Under the pieces are notes generated by a model. The model was not told where the DNA came from, did not search any database, and was given only the letters and a program-made list of their open reading frames with translations. DNA of 59,389 nt from DASQUK01 sp046723645 (GTDB lineage: Bacteria; Actinomycetota; Acidimicrobiia; Acidimicrobiales; VFJN01): NCBI GenBank assembly GCA_046723645.1, contig JBKOUY010000048.1:1-59389 (forward strand), read 5' to 3'. The position numbers and the translations under genes were made by a program. This document shows, one piece after another, positions 50,151 to 59,221 of the stretch. Position 1 is the first letter of the stretch. Each line of letters opens with the position of its first letter.

Positions 50151-50558
50151 CTAGGGGCACCACTTTCGCATGACGACAGTGGTGCCCACCCCCAGCTCCG
50201 ACCGAACCTCGAAGTGGTCCATGAGCCGCCCGGCGCCCGGAAGGCCGAGGCCGAGCCCCGGGCCCGTGGAGTAGCCGTCTTGCATGGCGCGTTCGATGTC
50301 GACGATCCCGGGCCCCTCGTCGCTAGCGACCACCTCGATCGCGTTGCGCCCGTCGATCGTCACGAGGCTGATGGCGATCTCGCCCCGCCCGGCGTGGTTC
50401 ATGATGTTGCGGGCGATCTCGGAGATGGCGGTCGCGATCAGCGTCGATTCGATGCTGGAGCAGCCCATTCGTTCGGCCAGGTCGCGTCCCGCCTGCCGAG
50501 CGGTGACGATGTCGACGTCCGCCGCGATGGGGACCCGCAGCGGGCCCTCAGGCGCCAC
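50151..50558 (-). CDS. rsbT: RsbT-like serine kinase
   Basis: A 135-aa GHKL kinase: VDIVTARQAGRDLAERMGCSSIESTLIATAISEIARNIMNHAGRG (N-box, described in parts), VVASDEGPGIVDIERAM and LGLGLPGAGRLMDHFEVRSELGVGTTV. This is the RsbT pattern, which phosphorylates RsbS and RsbR on stress and then activates RsbU. GTG start, with the rsbS stop two bases upstream. Confidence 0.93.
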   Translation of the reverse strand: MAPEGPLRVPIAADVDIVTARQAGRDLAERMGCSSIESTLIATAISEIARNIMNHAGRGEIAISLVTIDGRNAIEVVASDEGPGIVDIERAMQDGYSTGPGLGLGLPGAGRLMDHFEVRSELGVGTTVVMRKWCP

Positions 50559-50560
50559 CC

Positions 50561-50920
50561 TCAGTCCCTCCCGGTTCGGGCGTCGAGGAAACGCAGGCCC
50601 TCCTCGAGGTCGAGGGCCGTGTGCACATCCTCGAACGTCAGCCCCAGCTGCACCATGGCGAACGCCACCTCGGGCTGCACGCCGACCACCACGGTGTCCG
50701 CCCCCCGCAGGCGTGTCATGTGCGAGATGGTCCGGAGCGAGCGGGCCGCGAACGAGTCCATGAGGTCGAGCGCCGTGAGGTCGACGATGATGCCTCGCGC
50801 CCGGTACTGCCCTACCTGGCGGACGAGGTCGTCGCGAAGCCGCAGGGCCTCGGTGTCGGTCATCGCCGACTGGACCGTGGCGATCAGGTACTCGCCCTGG
50901 CGCAGGATCGGGACTGCCAT
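50561..50920 (-). CDS. rsbS: RsbS-like STAS protein
   Basis: A 119-aa single STAS domain. It begins VPILRQGEYLIATVQSAMTDTE and has the RsbS core IIVDLTALDLMDSFAARSLRTI, where Ser56 is the expected RsbT target. It forms the core of the stressosome with RsbR. Tightly placed between rsbR (8 bases) and rsbT (2 bases). Confidence 0.93.
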   Translation of the reverse strand: MAVPILRQGEYLIATVQSAMTDTEALRLRDDLVRQVGQYRARGIIVDLTALDLMDSFAARSLRTISHMTRLRGADTVVVGVQPEVAFAMVQLGLTFEDVHTALDLEEGLRFLDARTGRD

Positions 50921-50928
50921 CTGGACTG

Positions 50929-51873
50929 CTAGCGCAGTTCGACGACCGGCTCGAGAGGCTCCGTGTGCGAGACCTCGTAGCCGAGCAGGCGCTCGGCGGC
51001 CTCGATGCCGCCCTGAAGATCGCCCACGGCGTTGACCTTCGACAGTTCGACGCCGATGGTCACGAGCGTCAGCGCGATCTCGGCCGAGAGGCCGCTGATG
51101 ATCACGCTCGCGCCCATCAGGCGCGACGCGTCGACGGTCTGCACGATGTGGTTGGCCACTGTCGAGTCGATCTCGGGGACGCCGGTGATGTCGATGACCA
51201 CGACCTTCGCCCGGTTGGTGCGGATGGCCCGCAGGAGCTGCTCGGTGAGCTGGCGGGCCCGCTGGCTGTCGAGGGCACCGATGATGGGCAGGATCACCAG
51301 CCGCGGCCGCACCTGGAGCACCGGCGTGGATAGCTCGCGGATCGCCTCCTGCTGCTGGCGGATGATCCGCTCGCGCTCCTGGACGAAGCTGACGCCGACC
51401 GTGTTGGCGATGCGGTTGGCGGCCGGCTCGTAGACATCGAGCGCGCGGTTGAACAGGTCGAAATCGGTTTGGTACTTCTCGAACACCGATCGCGCCAGCA
51501 CGTCACGGAGAAGGAGCACGATGCCGAGGACCTCGTCGGTCTCGACGCCGCGGGGGATGATGCGCTCCGACAGGCTGCGGGTGTAGTTCTCCAGCGCCTC
51601 GACGCTGCCGGTCTCGAGCGCTTCGACGTAGTTGTCGTAGACCGACGTCGCCTCGGAGAAGATCTCCTCCTGCGTCATGGCCGTGAGCAGTCCGGCGTCG
51701 GTGATGCGCCGGGCCCACTCCTCGCGCAGCTGGGCACGGCTCTTGCGCAGGTGGGCGACCAGTTCGGGCAGGAGCAGTTCGCTGCCCTCGCGCGTCGCCT
51801 CCACTGCCTCGTCCGCTGCCCGCGATCTGCGGCCAGCCGGGGCCTGCGCGGTGGGACGACTGCGCGTCGCCAT
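50929..51873 (-). CDS. rsbR: RsbR-like stressosome sensor
   Basis: A 314-aa protein. After a basic N-terminus, residues 30-170 form the helical RsbRD sensor region (LVAHLRKSRAQLREEWARRI, NRALDVYEPAANRIANTVGVSF). The STAS domain follows the linker helix (IIRQQQEAIRELSTPVLQV, Thr183) and contains VVVIDITGVPEIDSTVANHIV with Ser237/Thr238 as expected phosphosites. It senses a signal through the N-terminus and controls RsbT. First gene of the operon; the promoter must lie in 51874-52179. Confidence 0.93.
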   Translation of the reverse strand: MATRSRPTAQAPAGRRSRAADEAVEATREGSELLLPELVAHLRKSRAQLREEWARRITDAGLLTAMTQEEIFSEATSVYDNYVEALETGSVEALENYTRSLSERIIPRGVETDEVLGIVLLLRDVLARSVFEKYQTDFDLFNRALDVYEPAANRIANTVGVSFVQERERIIRQQQEAIRELSTPVLQVRPRLVILPIIGALDSQRARQLTEQLLRAIRTNRAKVVVIDITGVPEIDSTVANHIVQTVDASRLMGASVIISGLSAEIALTLVTIGVELSKVNAVGDLQGGIEAAERLLGYEVSHTEPLEPVVELR

Positions 51874-52179
51874 GGTTACCTCCCGTCGCGTCCTTGCTTC
51901 GGGCCGCTGCGGCGCAGCGAGCCTGCCTGGCCCTGAGTCCGGTGCAGTCGGTCACGGGCTGTCGGGGCGCACCTTAGAGGATGCGCGGATAGGCACGTTG
52001 TCTCGGCGCACGGTGGTCAGTGTTGCCGGGAGGCCGAGCTGTGAAGCCTGGCGTTACGCTGCAAAATCCCTACCGTTCGGTGCCCACGTGCGGGCCCATC
52101 CGCTCGGCCTCTATTCCGCGTGGTCCGCTGACGACGACCAGACCCGGCGGGCGCCACCGGGCATGCTCGCCGCGCCGCC
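51874..52179. other. Intergenic region upstream of the stressosome operon
   Basis: This 306-base gap holds the promoter of rsbR (minus strand) and the downstream region of the lipase maturation factor gene. I looked for a SigB-type GTTT...GGGTA pair on the minus strand and saw none. No convincing palindrome or small gene is visible. Confidence 0.4.
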
Positions 52180-53634
52180 TCACGGACGGCCGGCGGTCGC
52201 CTCCGGCGCCCGCCGCAGGGGCGGCAGGTAGATGCCGATCTCGGTGCGGACCCACCACGCACCGTCCGTGCGCCGCTCGGCTCGCGTCGTGTAGCGGTAG
52301 CGGAACAGGCGGGCGCGCACGAAGGCCGGCGGCGCGTCCGGGAACGGGTTGCCCCGCCGGTGGAGGAGGCGGAGCGTGGGCTCATCGCCCTCCAGCAGCT
52401 TGGCCGCCAGGCGCGGCAGCCACGGCTCGGCGTAGGCCGGCGACAGCGCCGCGAACCACATCAGCCAGTCCAACCGCAGGTGGTAGGGCGCGACTTGAGG
52501 TGGCCGCCGGCGGGGGTCGCCCGGCTTCCCCTTGAACTCGTAGGGCCGCCACTCGGTGCTCGGGGTGAGGGTGGTGGCGTCGGAGCCCTCGATGACGACC
52601 TCGTTCCGCTCCCGGCTGATGGTCCCGAACGCCCCGTAGGTGTTGACGAGGTGCAGCCGGTTGAAGCTGAGGTTCATCGCCTGGTGCGACGACAGCATGT
52701 TGCGGACGGGCCACCAGCTGAGGACGACGAAGGCGGCCGCCAGCGCCAGCGTCAGTGCACCAAACCAGGCCGGGGAGTCGGCCAGCACCGCCGGGGGCGC
52801 GGCCGGCAACACCACCTCGAGGAGCCGGTTGTCGAGGGCGCTGAACGCGAGCGTCATGGTCACCACGTTGAGCCATGAGAAATTGCCGCTCAGCACCAGC
52901 CAGCCCTGGGTGACGATCATCGCCACGCCGGCGACCGAGGCGTAGGGCTGGGGCGTGAACAGCAGGAACGGCACGACGAGCTGGGTGACGTGGTTGGCGG
53001 CGACCTCCATCCGGTGCAGGGGTGCGGGCAGGCGATGGAACCACCAGCTGAGCGGGTTCGGCATCGGCTGCGTCTCGTGGTGGTAGTCGAGGCACGTCAG
53101 GCGCCGCCAGCACCGGTCCCCCCGCAGCTTGATGAGCCCGGCACCGAACTCCACCCGGAACAGGAGCCAGCGCAGGAGGATGATCACCGGCAGCGGCGGG
53201 ACCACGTCGGCGGGCCCCAGGAACATCGCCAGGAACCCCGCCTCGAGCAGGAGCGACTCCCACCCGAACCCGTAGAAGGTCTGGCCGACGTTGACGATCG
53301 ACAGGTAGAGCGCCCACAGCGCGAACCAGACCAGCATCGACACGCCGATCGGGCCGCGCTCAGGCAGTCCGACCACGACCAGCGCGGCGAGGCCGATCCC
53401 GGTCCATGCCACGACCGCGAGCAGGCGGTCGCTGTAGCGGAGCGTGAAGAGGCTGGGCGCCCGGGACCAGCCCGCCAGCCGAACGTAGCGGGGGACCGGC
53501 AACAGCCCCCGTTCGCCGAGCAGCGGGCGGAACTGCTTGACCGCGACGACGAACGCAATCAGGTAGATGACGCCGAGCCCCCGCTGGATCACCAGCCGGG
53601 CCAGGTAGTAGTCGGGTGCCGCGAGCCAGTCCAT
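52180..53634 (-). CDS. Lipase maturation factor (LMF1)-like membrane protein
   Basis: A 484-aa multi-pass protein. Typical LMF features: PLLGERGLLPVPRY, YGFGWESLLLEAGFLAMFLGP, LLFRVEFGAGLIKLRGDRCWRRLTCLDYHHETQPMPNPLSWW (described in parts) and WRPYEFKGKPGDP. About ten hydrophobic segments fill the first two thirds; the last third is soluble. In animals this family folds lipases in the ER; in bacteria its role is unknown. It lies 88 bases from the CrtI-like gene on the same strand. Confidence 0.9.
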   Translation of the reverse strand: MDWLAAPDYYLARLVIQRGLGVIYLIAFVVAVKQFRPLLGERGLLPVPRYVRLAGWSRAPSLFTLRYSDRLLAVVAWTGIGLAALVVVGLPERGPIGVSMLVWFALWALYLSIVNVGQTFYGFGWESLLLEAGFLAMFLGPADVVPPLPVIILLRWLLFRVEFGAGLIKLRGDRCWRRLTCLDYHHETQPMPNPLSWWFHRLPAPLHRMEVAANHVTQLVVPFLLFTPQPYASVAGVAMIVTQGWLVLSGNFSWLNVVTMTLAFSALDNRLLEVVLPAAPPAVLADSPAWFGALTLALAAAFVVLSWWPVRNMLSSHQAMNLSFNRLHLVNTYGAFGTISRERNEVVIEGSDATTLTPSTEWRPYEFKGKPGDPRRRPPQVAPYHLRLDWLMWFAALSPAYAEPWLPRLAAKLLEGDEPTLRLLHRRGNPFPDAPPAFVRARLFRYRYTTRAERRTDGAWWVRTEIGIYLPPLRRAPEATAGRP

Positions 53635-53722
53635 GCGGTCGCTCCCCCAGGCGCGGGACCCCCAGCTTCGCGCCGGACGGCCCCCGCTGGGCGCGAGGAA
53701 CCGCTACGGCGTGAGGGGTCTG

Positions 53723-55150
53723 TTAGGCGGTCACGCCGAACAAGCGGCGCAGCGCCACCCTGGCGGCGAGGTACCCCGCCATGCCGTGCACGCCCGGACC
53801 CGGCGGGGTGGCCGCCGAGCACAGGAAGACGGCGGGGTCGGGCGTGGCGTACGGGACGCGCGCCACCAGTGGGCGGAACAACACCTGACGGCCCTGGAAC
53901 GCACCGCCGGCGATGTCCCCGCCGATCATGCTGCGGTTGTGGGCCTGCAGCTGCGGTGGGCCCCAGGCCGACCGCGCCAGAACGACATCCCGGAACCCGG
54001 GGGCGAACCGCTCGATCTGGTCCTCGATCGGGCCGGTCAGGTCGCCGCGCCAGCCCCGTGGCACGTGACCGTACGCCCACAGCACGTGCCGACCCCCGGG
54101 GGCACGTGACGGATCGACGATCGTGGGCTGGGCCGCGATCAGGAACGGGGGATCCGGCGGGCGGCCGGAGGCGACGGCGGACAACGCACCCCGGATCTCC
54201 CGGAACGAGGCGGCCAGGTGGACGGTCGCCGCCCGGCGGGCTTCCTCGGCCTTCCAGGGAACGGGCTCGGAGAGCGCGTAGTCGACCTTGAACACCGCCG
54301 GGCCATGCCGGTAGCGGCGGAGCGCGGCGCGATACCCGCCCGGGAGCCGGTCCGCGGCGATAGCGGCGAGGTCGTGGGGCATCACGTCGAACAGGTAGGC
54401 CCGGGCCGAGGGCAGCTGGCCGATCGTCGTCACGAGCGTTCGGGTCTCGACGCTGCCGCCCAGCGATCGGAGGTACGAGATGAGCGCGTCGGCGATCGCC
54501 TGCGAGCCCCCGCGGGCCACCGGCCACCCCACCTCGTGGGCGGCGAGGGCCAGCATCAGCCCCGCCGACGTCGTGAGCGGCGAGGTCGGCGGGACGATGG
54601 CGTGGCCGGCGATGCCGGCGAGCAGCATGCGGGTGCGATCCTCCCGAAACACGCGGGTCGCGAGGTGGACCGGCCACACCGCCCGCATGCCGAAGCGCGC
54701 CAGCAACAGCGGGTGGCGCGGGAGGCCCATGGCGATGGGGCGGAGGACGTCACCCGCCAGCTCCGACCAGCGGCCCAGGAACGGCCCCACCATGCGCCTC
54801 CAGGCACCGTCATCGCGGCCGAGCGAGGCCGCGGTCTCATCGACCGAACGCGCCAGCACCGCGGCCGACCCGTCGGGGAGCGGGTGCGCCAGCGCCAGCT
54901 CCGGGTGCAGCCACTCGAGCCCGTGGTCGGCCAGCGGCAGCGCCGCCAGCGCCGGCGACCCGACGCCGAACGGGTGCACCGCCGAGCACACGTCATGGCG
55001 GAAGCCCGGCAGCGTCAACTCCTCGGTCCGGATGCCGCCCCCGGGGTTGTCGGCGGCCTCGAACACGCGGACCTGCAACCCGGCCTGCGCCAGCGTCACG
55101 GCGGCGGTCAACCCGTTGGGACCCGATCCCACGACGGCGGCGTCGAGCAC
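53723..55150 (-). CDS. FAD-dependent oxidoreductase, CrtI/amine-oxidase-like
   Basis: A 475-aa flavoprotein. The dinucleotide fold VVGSGPNGLTAAVTLAQAGLQVRVFEA opens it, followed by GGGIRTEELTLPGFRHDVCSAVHPFG, typical of phytoene desaturase-like NAD(P)/FAD oxidoreductases. The C-terminus PDPAVFLCSAATPPGPGVHGMAGYLAA is the second conserved block. No carotenoid synthesis genes are near, so the substrate is uncertain. GTG start at 55150. Confidence 0.88.
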   Translation of the reverse strand: MLDAAVVGSGPNGLTAAVTLAQAGLQVRVFEAADNPGGGIRTEELTLPGFRHDVCSAVHPFGVGSPALAALPLADHGLEWLHPELALAHPLPDGSAAVLARSVDETAASLGRDDGAWRRMVGPFLGRWSELAGDVLRPIAMGLPRHPLLLARFGMRAVWPVHLATRVFREDRTRMLLAGIAGHAIVPPTSPLTTSAGLMLALAAHEVGWPVARGGSQAIADALISYLRSLGGSVETRTLVTTIGQLPSARAYLFDVMPHDLAAIAADRLPGGYRAALRRYRHGPAVFKVDYALSEPVPWKAEEARRAATVHLAASFREIRGALSAVASGRPPDPPFLIAAQPTIVDPSRAPGGRHVLWAYGHVPRGWRGDLTGPIEDQIERFAPGFRDVVLARSAWGPPQLQAHNRSMIGGDIAGGAFQGRQVLFRPLVARVPYATPDPAVFLCSAATPPGPGVHGMAGYLAARVALRRLFGVTA

Positions 55151-55259
55151 GCCCCACCTTTGCCGATCGGCGGTCGCCGTATCGAACCTCAGCGTCTCCG
55201 TAGGCCGCTGACCCGCTCCCGTGGCGGCGGGATCTCGGCGCCGGAGCGGCCGGCGAGAA

Positions 55260-55682
55260 TCAGGGCGTCGCGCCTGGCGCCTCGTCGTCGACGTGGATGG
55301 CGGCGTCCTCCGCCGGCGGCGTCACCCGCTCGGTCGCGACGTCCCGGGTCGTCTCGTCCCCGCTGAACTCGTCGTCGGGCGCGAGGGGTCCCTGCTCGTC
55401 ATCCTGCTCCGCTCCGGCCCGCTCGCCGACGAGATCCTTCTCGTCGTCGGCGACACCGGCGTCGTCGCCCACCAGCTCGACGCCCACGTCCGACCCTTCG
55501 TCTCCGGCCGGCTCGTCCCACACCTCCGGCTCGGTGCGCTCGTCGCGCTCCGCGAACGACTCGCCGCCCAGCTCCTCGAGCTCGGTCACGCCCTCGTCGT
55601 CTGCCGCCAGCGGCTCGTCGGGTGGGTACTCGTCGCCGAGCAGCTCGTCGTCGAGGGCCTCGCCGGTCTGGTCGGGATCCAT
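55260..55682 (-). CDS. Acidic DUF5709-like protein
   Basis: A 140-aa strongly acidic protein. The order ...LDDELLGDEYPPDEPLAADDEGVT..., GESFAERDERTEPEVWDEPAGDEG, DDEKDLVGE and PAEDAAIHVDD follows actinobacterial DUF5709 proteins, though the match is loose. ATG 55682 is used; upstream codons in frame belong to the opposite frame of the threonine ammonia-lyase gene and read as Ser/Arg noise. Probably disordered; function unknown. Confidence 0.75.
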   Translation of the reverse strand: MDPDQTGEALDDELLGDEYPPDEPLAADDEGVTELEELGGESFAERDERTEPEVWDEPAGDEGSDVGVELVGDDAGVADDEKDLVGERAGAEQDDEQGPLAPDDEFSGDETTRDVATERVTPPAEDAAIHVDDEAPGATP

Positions 55683-55701
55683 GCCACTCAACGTACCCAC
55701 G

Positions 55702-56985
55702 TCAGCCCGGCGGAACCTCGCGGTGGGTGAAGCGGCCGAGCGACACCGCGTAGCCGGCGTCCTCCAGGGCGGCGACGACACGGTGGACGTGATGCCTGTC
55801 GAGCGTCTCGATCGTGACCTCGATCTCCGCCGACTTGGCGGACATGTCCACGAACATGCGCTGGTGGAGGATCTCGACGATGTTGGCCCCTGCCCGGCCG
55901 AGGATCGTCGCGACATCGCCCATGCTGCCCGGGACGTCCGGCACCTCGACGTGCAGCCGGGTCAGCCGGCCGCTGCGGATCAGCCCTCGCATGATGACCG
56001 ACGCCAACAGCCGCGGATCGACGTTGCCACCCGTGATGACCACCCCCACCTTCTTGCCGGCGAACCGCTCCCGCTGCTCGACGAGTGCGGCGACGCCGGC
56101 CGCGCCGGCGCCTTCGGCGACCACCTTCTCGATCTCCAGGAGCAGGTTCATGCCGTGCTCGATGGCCTCCTCGCTCACCGTGATCACGTCGTCGGCCAGG
56201 GCGGCGATGATGCGGCCGGTCAGTTCGCCGGCGCGGGGGACGGCGATGCCCTCGGCGATGGTCGATCCACCACACGGCCAATCTGCCTGGTTGACGTGTG
56301 CGGCCATGGACGGATAGCGCTCCGTCTGGACGCCGACGAGCTCGATCGACGGCGACAGGCTCCGCGCCGCGACCGCCATGCCCGCGAACAGGCCGCCGCC
56401 GCCGACCGGCACGACCAGGGCGTCGAGGTCGGGGTCGTCGGCCAGCATCTCCAGGGCGCAGGTCCCTTGCCCGGCGATCACCGCGGGATCGTCGAACGGG
56501 TGCACGTAGGTCCGGCCCTCGTCGCCGGCCAGGCGCAGCGCCTCGGCCTCGGCCTCCGCCAGGCCCTCGCCGCGGAGGACGACGGTCGCTCCCAGCTCGC
56601 GGGTGCGCTGGACCTTCGTGAAGGGTGTGTTGGTGGGCATCACGATGGTGGCGTCGATGCCGAGGCGGCTGGCGTGGTAGGCGACGGCCTGGCCGTGGTT
56701 GCCCGCCGACATGGCGATGACGCCCTTGGCGCGCTCCCCGTCGTCGAGCTGGAGGAGCTTGTTCAGCGCCCCGCGCTCCTTGAACGAGGCGATGAACTGC
56801 AGGTTCTCGAACTTCACCACCACGTGGCACCCGAGCACCTGGGACAGGGTCCGGGAGTGCGCGCTGGGGGTACGTTCGATCGACCCGGCCAGGCGCTCGG
56901 CCGCGGCCACAACGTCGGCGGCGGTCACCGGCAACGCGCCGGCCGGCGTGGGGGCGGCCTCCTCGCCCGAATCCCGGGCCGTCAC
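55702..56985 (-). CDS. ilvA: Threonine ammonia-lyase (threonine/serine dehydratase) with ACT domain
   Basis: A 427-aa PLP enzyme that deaminates threonine to 2-oxobutanoate, or serine to pyruvate. The PLP lysine is in FIASFKERGALNKL, the phosphate loop is VPVGGGGLFAGM and SAGNHGQAVAYH is the substrate loop. A C-terminal ACT domain (TRLHVEVPDVPGSMGDVATIL onwards) suggests allosteric control, as in the short biodegradative/biosynthetic form. Its GTG overlaps the stop of the upstream enolase gene (GTGA). Confidence 0.93.
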   Translation of the reverse strand: MTARDSGEEAAPTPAGALPVTAADVVAAAERLAGSIERTPSAHSRTLSQVLGCHVVVKFENLQFIASFKERGALNKLLQLDDGERAKGVIAMSAGNHGQAVAYHASRLGIDATIVMPTNTPFTKVQRTRELGATVVLRGEGLAEAEAEALRLAGDEGRTYVHPFDDPAVIAGQGTCALEMLADDPDLDALVVPVGGGGLFAGMAVAARSLSPSIELVGVQTERYPSMAAHVNQADWPCGGSTIAEGIAVPRAGELTGRIIAALADDVITVSEEAIEHGMNLLLEIEKVVAEGAGAAGVAALVEQRERFAGKKVGVVITGGNVDPRLLASVIMRGLIRSGRLTRLHVEVPDVPGSMGDVATILGRAGANIVEILHQRMFVDMSAKSAEIEVTIETLDRHHVHRVVAALEDAGYAVSLGRFTHREVPPG

Positions 56986-58091
56986 GTCGCGGCCCGCAGC
57001 GTGCGCTTGCTCACCGTCATGTCCTCGAGCACCTCCGCCAGCGGCTCGACCCCGAGGCCGGGCCCGCTGGGCACGATCATGGTGCCACCCCGCGACTCGA
57101 ACGGGGGCGTGAGGTCGGTCGAGAAGTAGCGCGACGACGGACCCAGGTCGGGCGGCAGGTTGCAACCCGGCAGCGCCGCGACCGCCAGGTTGACGGCACG
57201 GCCGATGCCGGTCTCGAGCATCCCGCCGCAGCGCAGCGACACGCCGGCGTCGCGGCAGCGCTGGTGCACCCGCCGGGCCTCGACCAGCCCGCCGACCCGC
57301 CCGGCCTTGAGGCTCACCGCGCCGCACGCCCCGAGCGCCAGGGCCGTGTCGAGGTCGGCCAGGGAGCCGATCGACTCGTCGAGGCACACCGGCACGTCGA
57401 TCTGGCGGGCCAGGCGGGCGTGTCCGACGAGGTCGTCGGCGGCGAACGGCTGCTCGATGGTGACCAGCCCCAGGTCGGGCCCGGCGAGCCGTCCGAGCGT
57501 CGCCATGTCGTCCGGGCTGTCGCTGCGGAAGCTGCCGTTGGCATCGACCAGCAGGGCGACCTCGTCGCCGAGGTCGTCGCGCACGGCCCGCACCGGCTCG
57601 AGGTCCCAGCCCGGCCGGATCTTGATCTTGAAGGCCCGGTGGCCCCGGTCGCGCCAGCGCACGATGGCCTCGATCAGGCCGTCGACAGTCCTGGCTATGC
57701 CCACGGCGATGCCGGTCGGGACCACCGGGCGCGTGGCGCCGAGGAAGGCAGCCACCGACCGGCCCTCCGCGCGCAGGCCGGCGTCGAGCGCGGCGCACTC
57801 GAGGGCGGCCTTGGCCATGTGGTGGCCCCGGACCTCACGCAGCGACCGGCCTTCGAGCAGGCGCGGGACCAGGTGATGTTCGAGGACGTGGAGCGCGCCG
57901 GCGGAGTACTCCGGCCAGTAGGTCGGCTCCGGCTCGGCCACGCACTCCCCCCAGCCCGCCGGTCCCTCTGCGGCCATCGCCCGCAGCACAACAACGTCCC
58001 GGTGAGGCCGCGTGCCGTGAGCGGTGACGAAGGGCTCGGCGAGGGGCATCCGCACGACGCGCAGCTCGATGCCCTCGAGCACGACCTGCAT
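56982..58091 (-). CDS. Enolase-superfamily o-succinylbenzoate synthase / N-succinylamino acid racemase
   Basis: A 369-aa MLE-subgroup enzyme. Lys155-x-Lys157 (FKIKIRPGWD), metal ligands Asp183 (LVDANGS), Glu213 (TIEQPF) and Asp238 (CLDESI), and Lys262 (LKAGRVGG) form the full catalytic set. The GWGECVAEPEPTYWPEYSAGAL loop marks the OSBS/NSAR group. OSBS (menaquinone) and N-succinylamino acid racemase cannot be separated by sequence; no men genes are adjacent. AGGAGGT precedes ATG 58091. Overlap with ilvA suggests an amino-acid role. Confidence 0.9.
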   Translation of the reverse strand: MQVVLEGIELRVVRMPLAEPFVTAHGTRPHRDVVVLRAMAAEGPAGWGECVAEPEPTYWPEYSAGALHVLEHHLVPRLLEGRSLREVRGHHMAKAALECAALDAGLRAEGRSVAAFLGATRPVVPTGIAVGIARTVDGLIEAIVRWRDRGHRAFKIKIRPGWDLEPVRAVRDDLGDEVALLVDANGSFRSDSPDDMATLGRLAGPDLGLVTIEQPFAADDLVGHARLARQIDVPVCLDESIGSLADLDTALALGACGAVSLKAGRVGGLVEARRVHQRCRDAGVSLRCGGMLETGIGRAVNLAVAALPGCNLPPDLGPSSRYFSTDLTPPFESRGGTMIVPSGPGLGVEPLAEVLEDMTVSKRTLRAAT

Positions 58092-58254
58092 CGTCACCTC
58101 CTGGCGGTGTGTGCCCGATGGGACCCGGGCGGGATTGCCGGGCACCATCATTCCGCGTGGTCCGCCCGGCGAGGTGGTCCGGGCCGACGAGGCCGCCGGC
58201 GACGCCCCGCTCCCCGGAGACGATGCGGGGCGCGGTCGGTAGCCTGGACGGGCC

Positions 58255-59202
58255 ATGGCCACAAGCTCGATGACCGCCTTCGCCCTCAAGGCCAACGACC
58301 CCTGCTGGTGCGGCAGCGGCCGGAAGTTCAAGCGCTGCCACAAGGCCAGCACCGACCACATCCGTCCGGGGCGCGTGGGCCCGCCACGCACCGTGCCGGC
58401 GGACATCACGCGGCCCTCCTACGCCGAGACCGGTGTCCCGGTGCGGCGGGCCGAATCGCACGTGCGGTCGCCCGAGGTGATCGAGCGCATGCGCCGGGCC
58501 GGCCGGGCCGCCGCCGAGGTCCTGCAGGCCGTCGGCGCCGCGGTCGCACCGGGTGTCACGACCGACGAGCTCGACGCCCTGTGCCACGAGGAGTGCATCA
58601 GGCGGGGTGGCTACCCCAGCCCGCTCAACTATGGCGCCTTCCCCAAGTCGCTCTGCACGTCGGTCAACGAGGTCATCTGCCACGGCATCCCCGACGACCG
58701 GGCGCTCATCGACGGCGACATCGTCAACCTCGACGTCACGATCTTCCTCGATGGCGTCCACGGCGACACCAACGCCACGTTCCCGGTCGGCACCATCGAC
58801 GAGGGTTCGGCGGAGCTGATCCTGGTCACCCGTGAGTGCCTGGACCGGGGGATCGCTGCGGTCTCGCCCGGCCGCCCGATCCGCGACATCGGGCGCGCGA
58901 TCCAGGCCCACGCGGAGGGCCACGGCTACGGCGTGGTCCGCGCCTTCGTCGGTCACGGCATCGGCGAGCAGTTCCACAGCGACCTGCAGATCCCGCACTA
59001 CGACGACCCGCGGGCAACCACCGTCATCGAGCCGGGCATGACCTTCACGATCGAGCCGATGATCACCATGGGTGCCTGGCAGCACCAGCTCTGGAGCGAC
59101 GGCTGGACGGCGGTCACCGTCGACCGGCGGCGCACCGCGCAGTTCGAGCACACGCTGCTGGTCAACGACGACGGCGCCGAGATCCTCACGCTGCCGGGCT
59201 AG
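58255..59202 (+). CDS. map: Methionine aminopeptidase with N-terminal SEC-C zinc motif
   Basis: A 315-aa type I methionine aminopeptidase. The N-terminal SEC-C motif is NDPCWCGSGRKFKRCHKAS, which in other proteins binds zinc and the ribosome. The catalytic part has the five metal ligands in the expected places: Asp (VNLDVTIF and GVHGDTNAT), His (FVGHGIGEQFH) and Glu (FTIEPMI, QFEHTLLV). It removes the initiator Met from nascent proteins. Divergent from the enolase gene by 163 bases. Confidence 0.95.
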   Translation: MATSSMTAFALKANDPCWCGSGRKFKRCHKASTDHIRPGRVGPPRTVPADITRPSYAETGVPVRRAESHVRSPEVIERMRRAGRAAAEVLQAVGAAVAPGVTTDELDALCHEECIRRGGYPSPLNYGAFPKSLCTSVNEVICHGIPDDRALIDGDIVNLDVTIFLDGVHGDTNATFPVGTIDEGSAELILVTRECLDRGIAAVSPGRPIRDIGRAIQAHAEGHGYGVVRAFVGHGIGEQFHSDLQIPHYDDPRATTVIEPGMTFTIEPMITMGAWQHQLWSDGWTAVTVDRRRTAQFEHTLLVNDDGAEILTLPG

Positions 59203-59221
59203 CCCACTAGCCTCCCCGCCC

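Noticed and set aside
55260..55916. Longer minus-strand frame for the DUF5709-like protein
   Set aside because: The extra 78 codons overlap the threonine ammonia-lyase gene and translate to Ser/Arg repeats; the ATG at 55682 fits the family.
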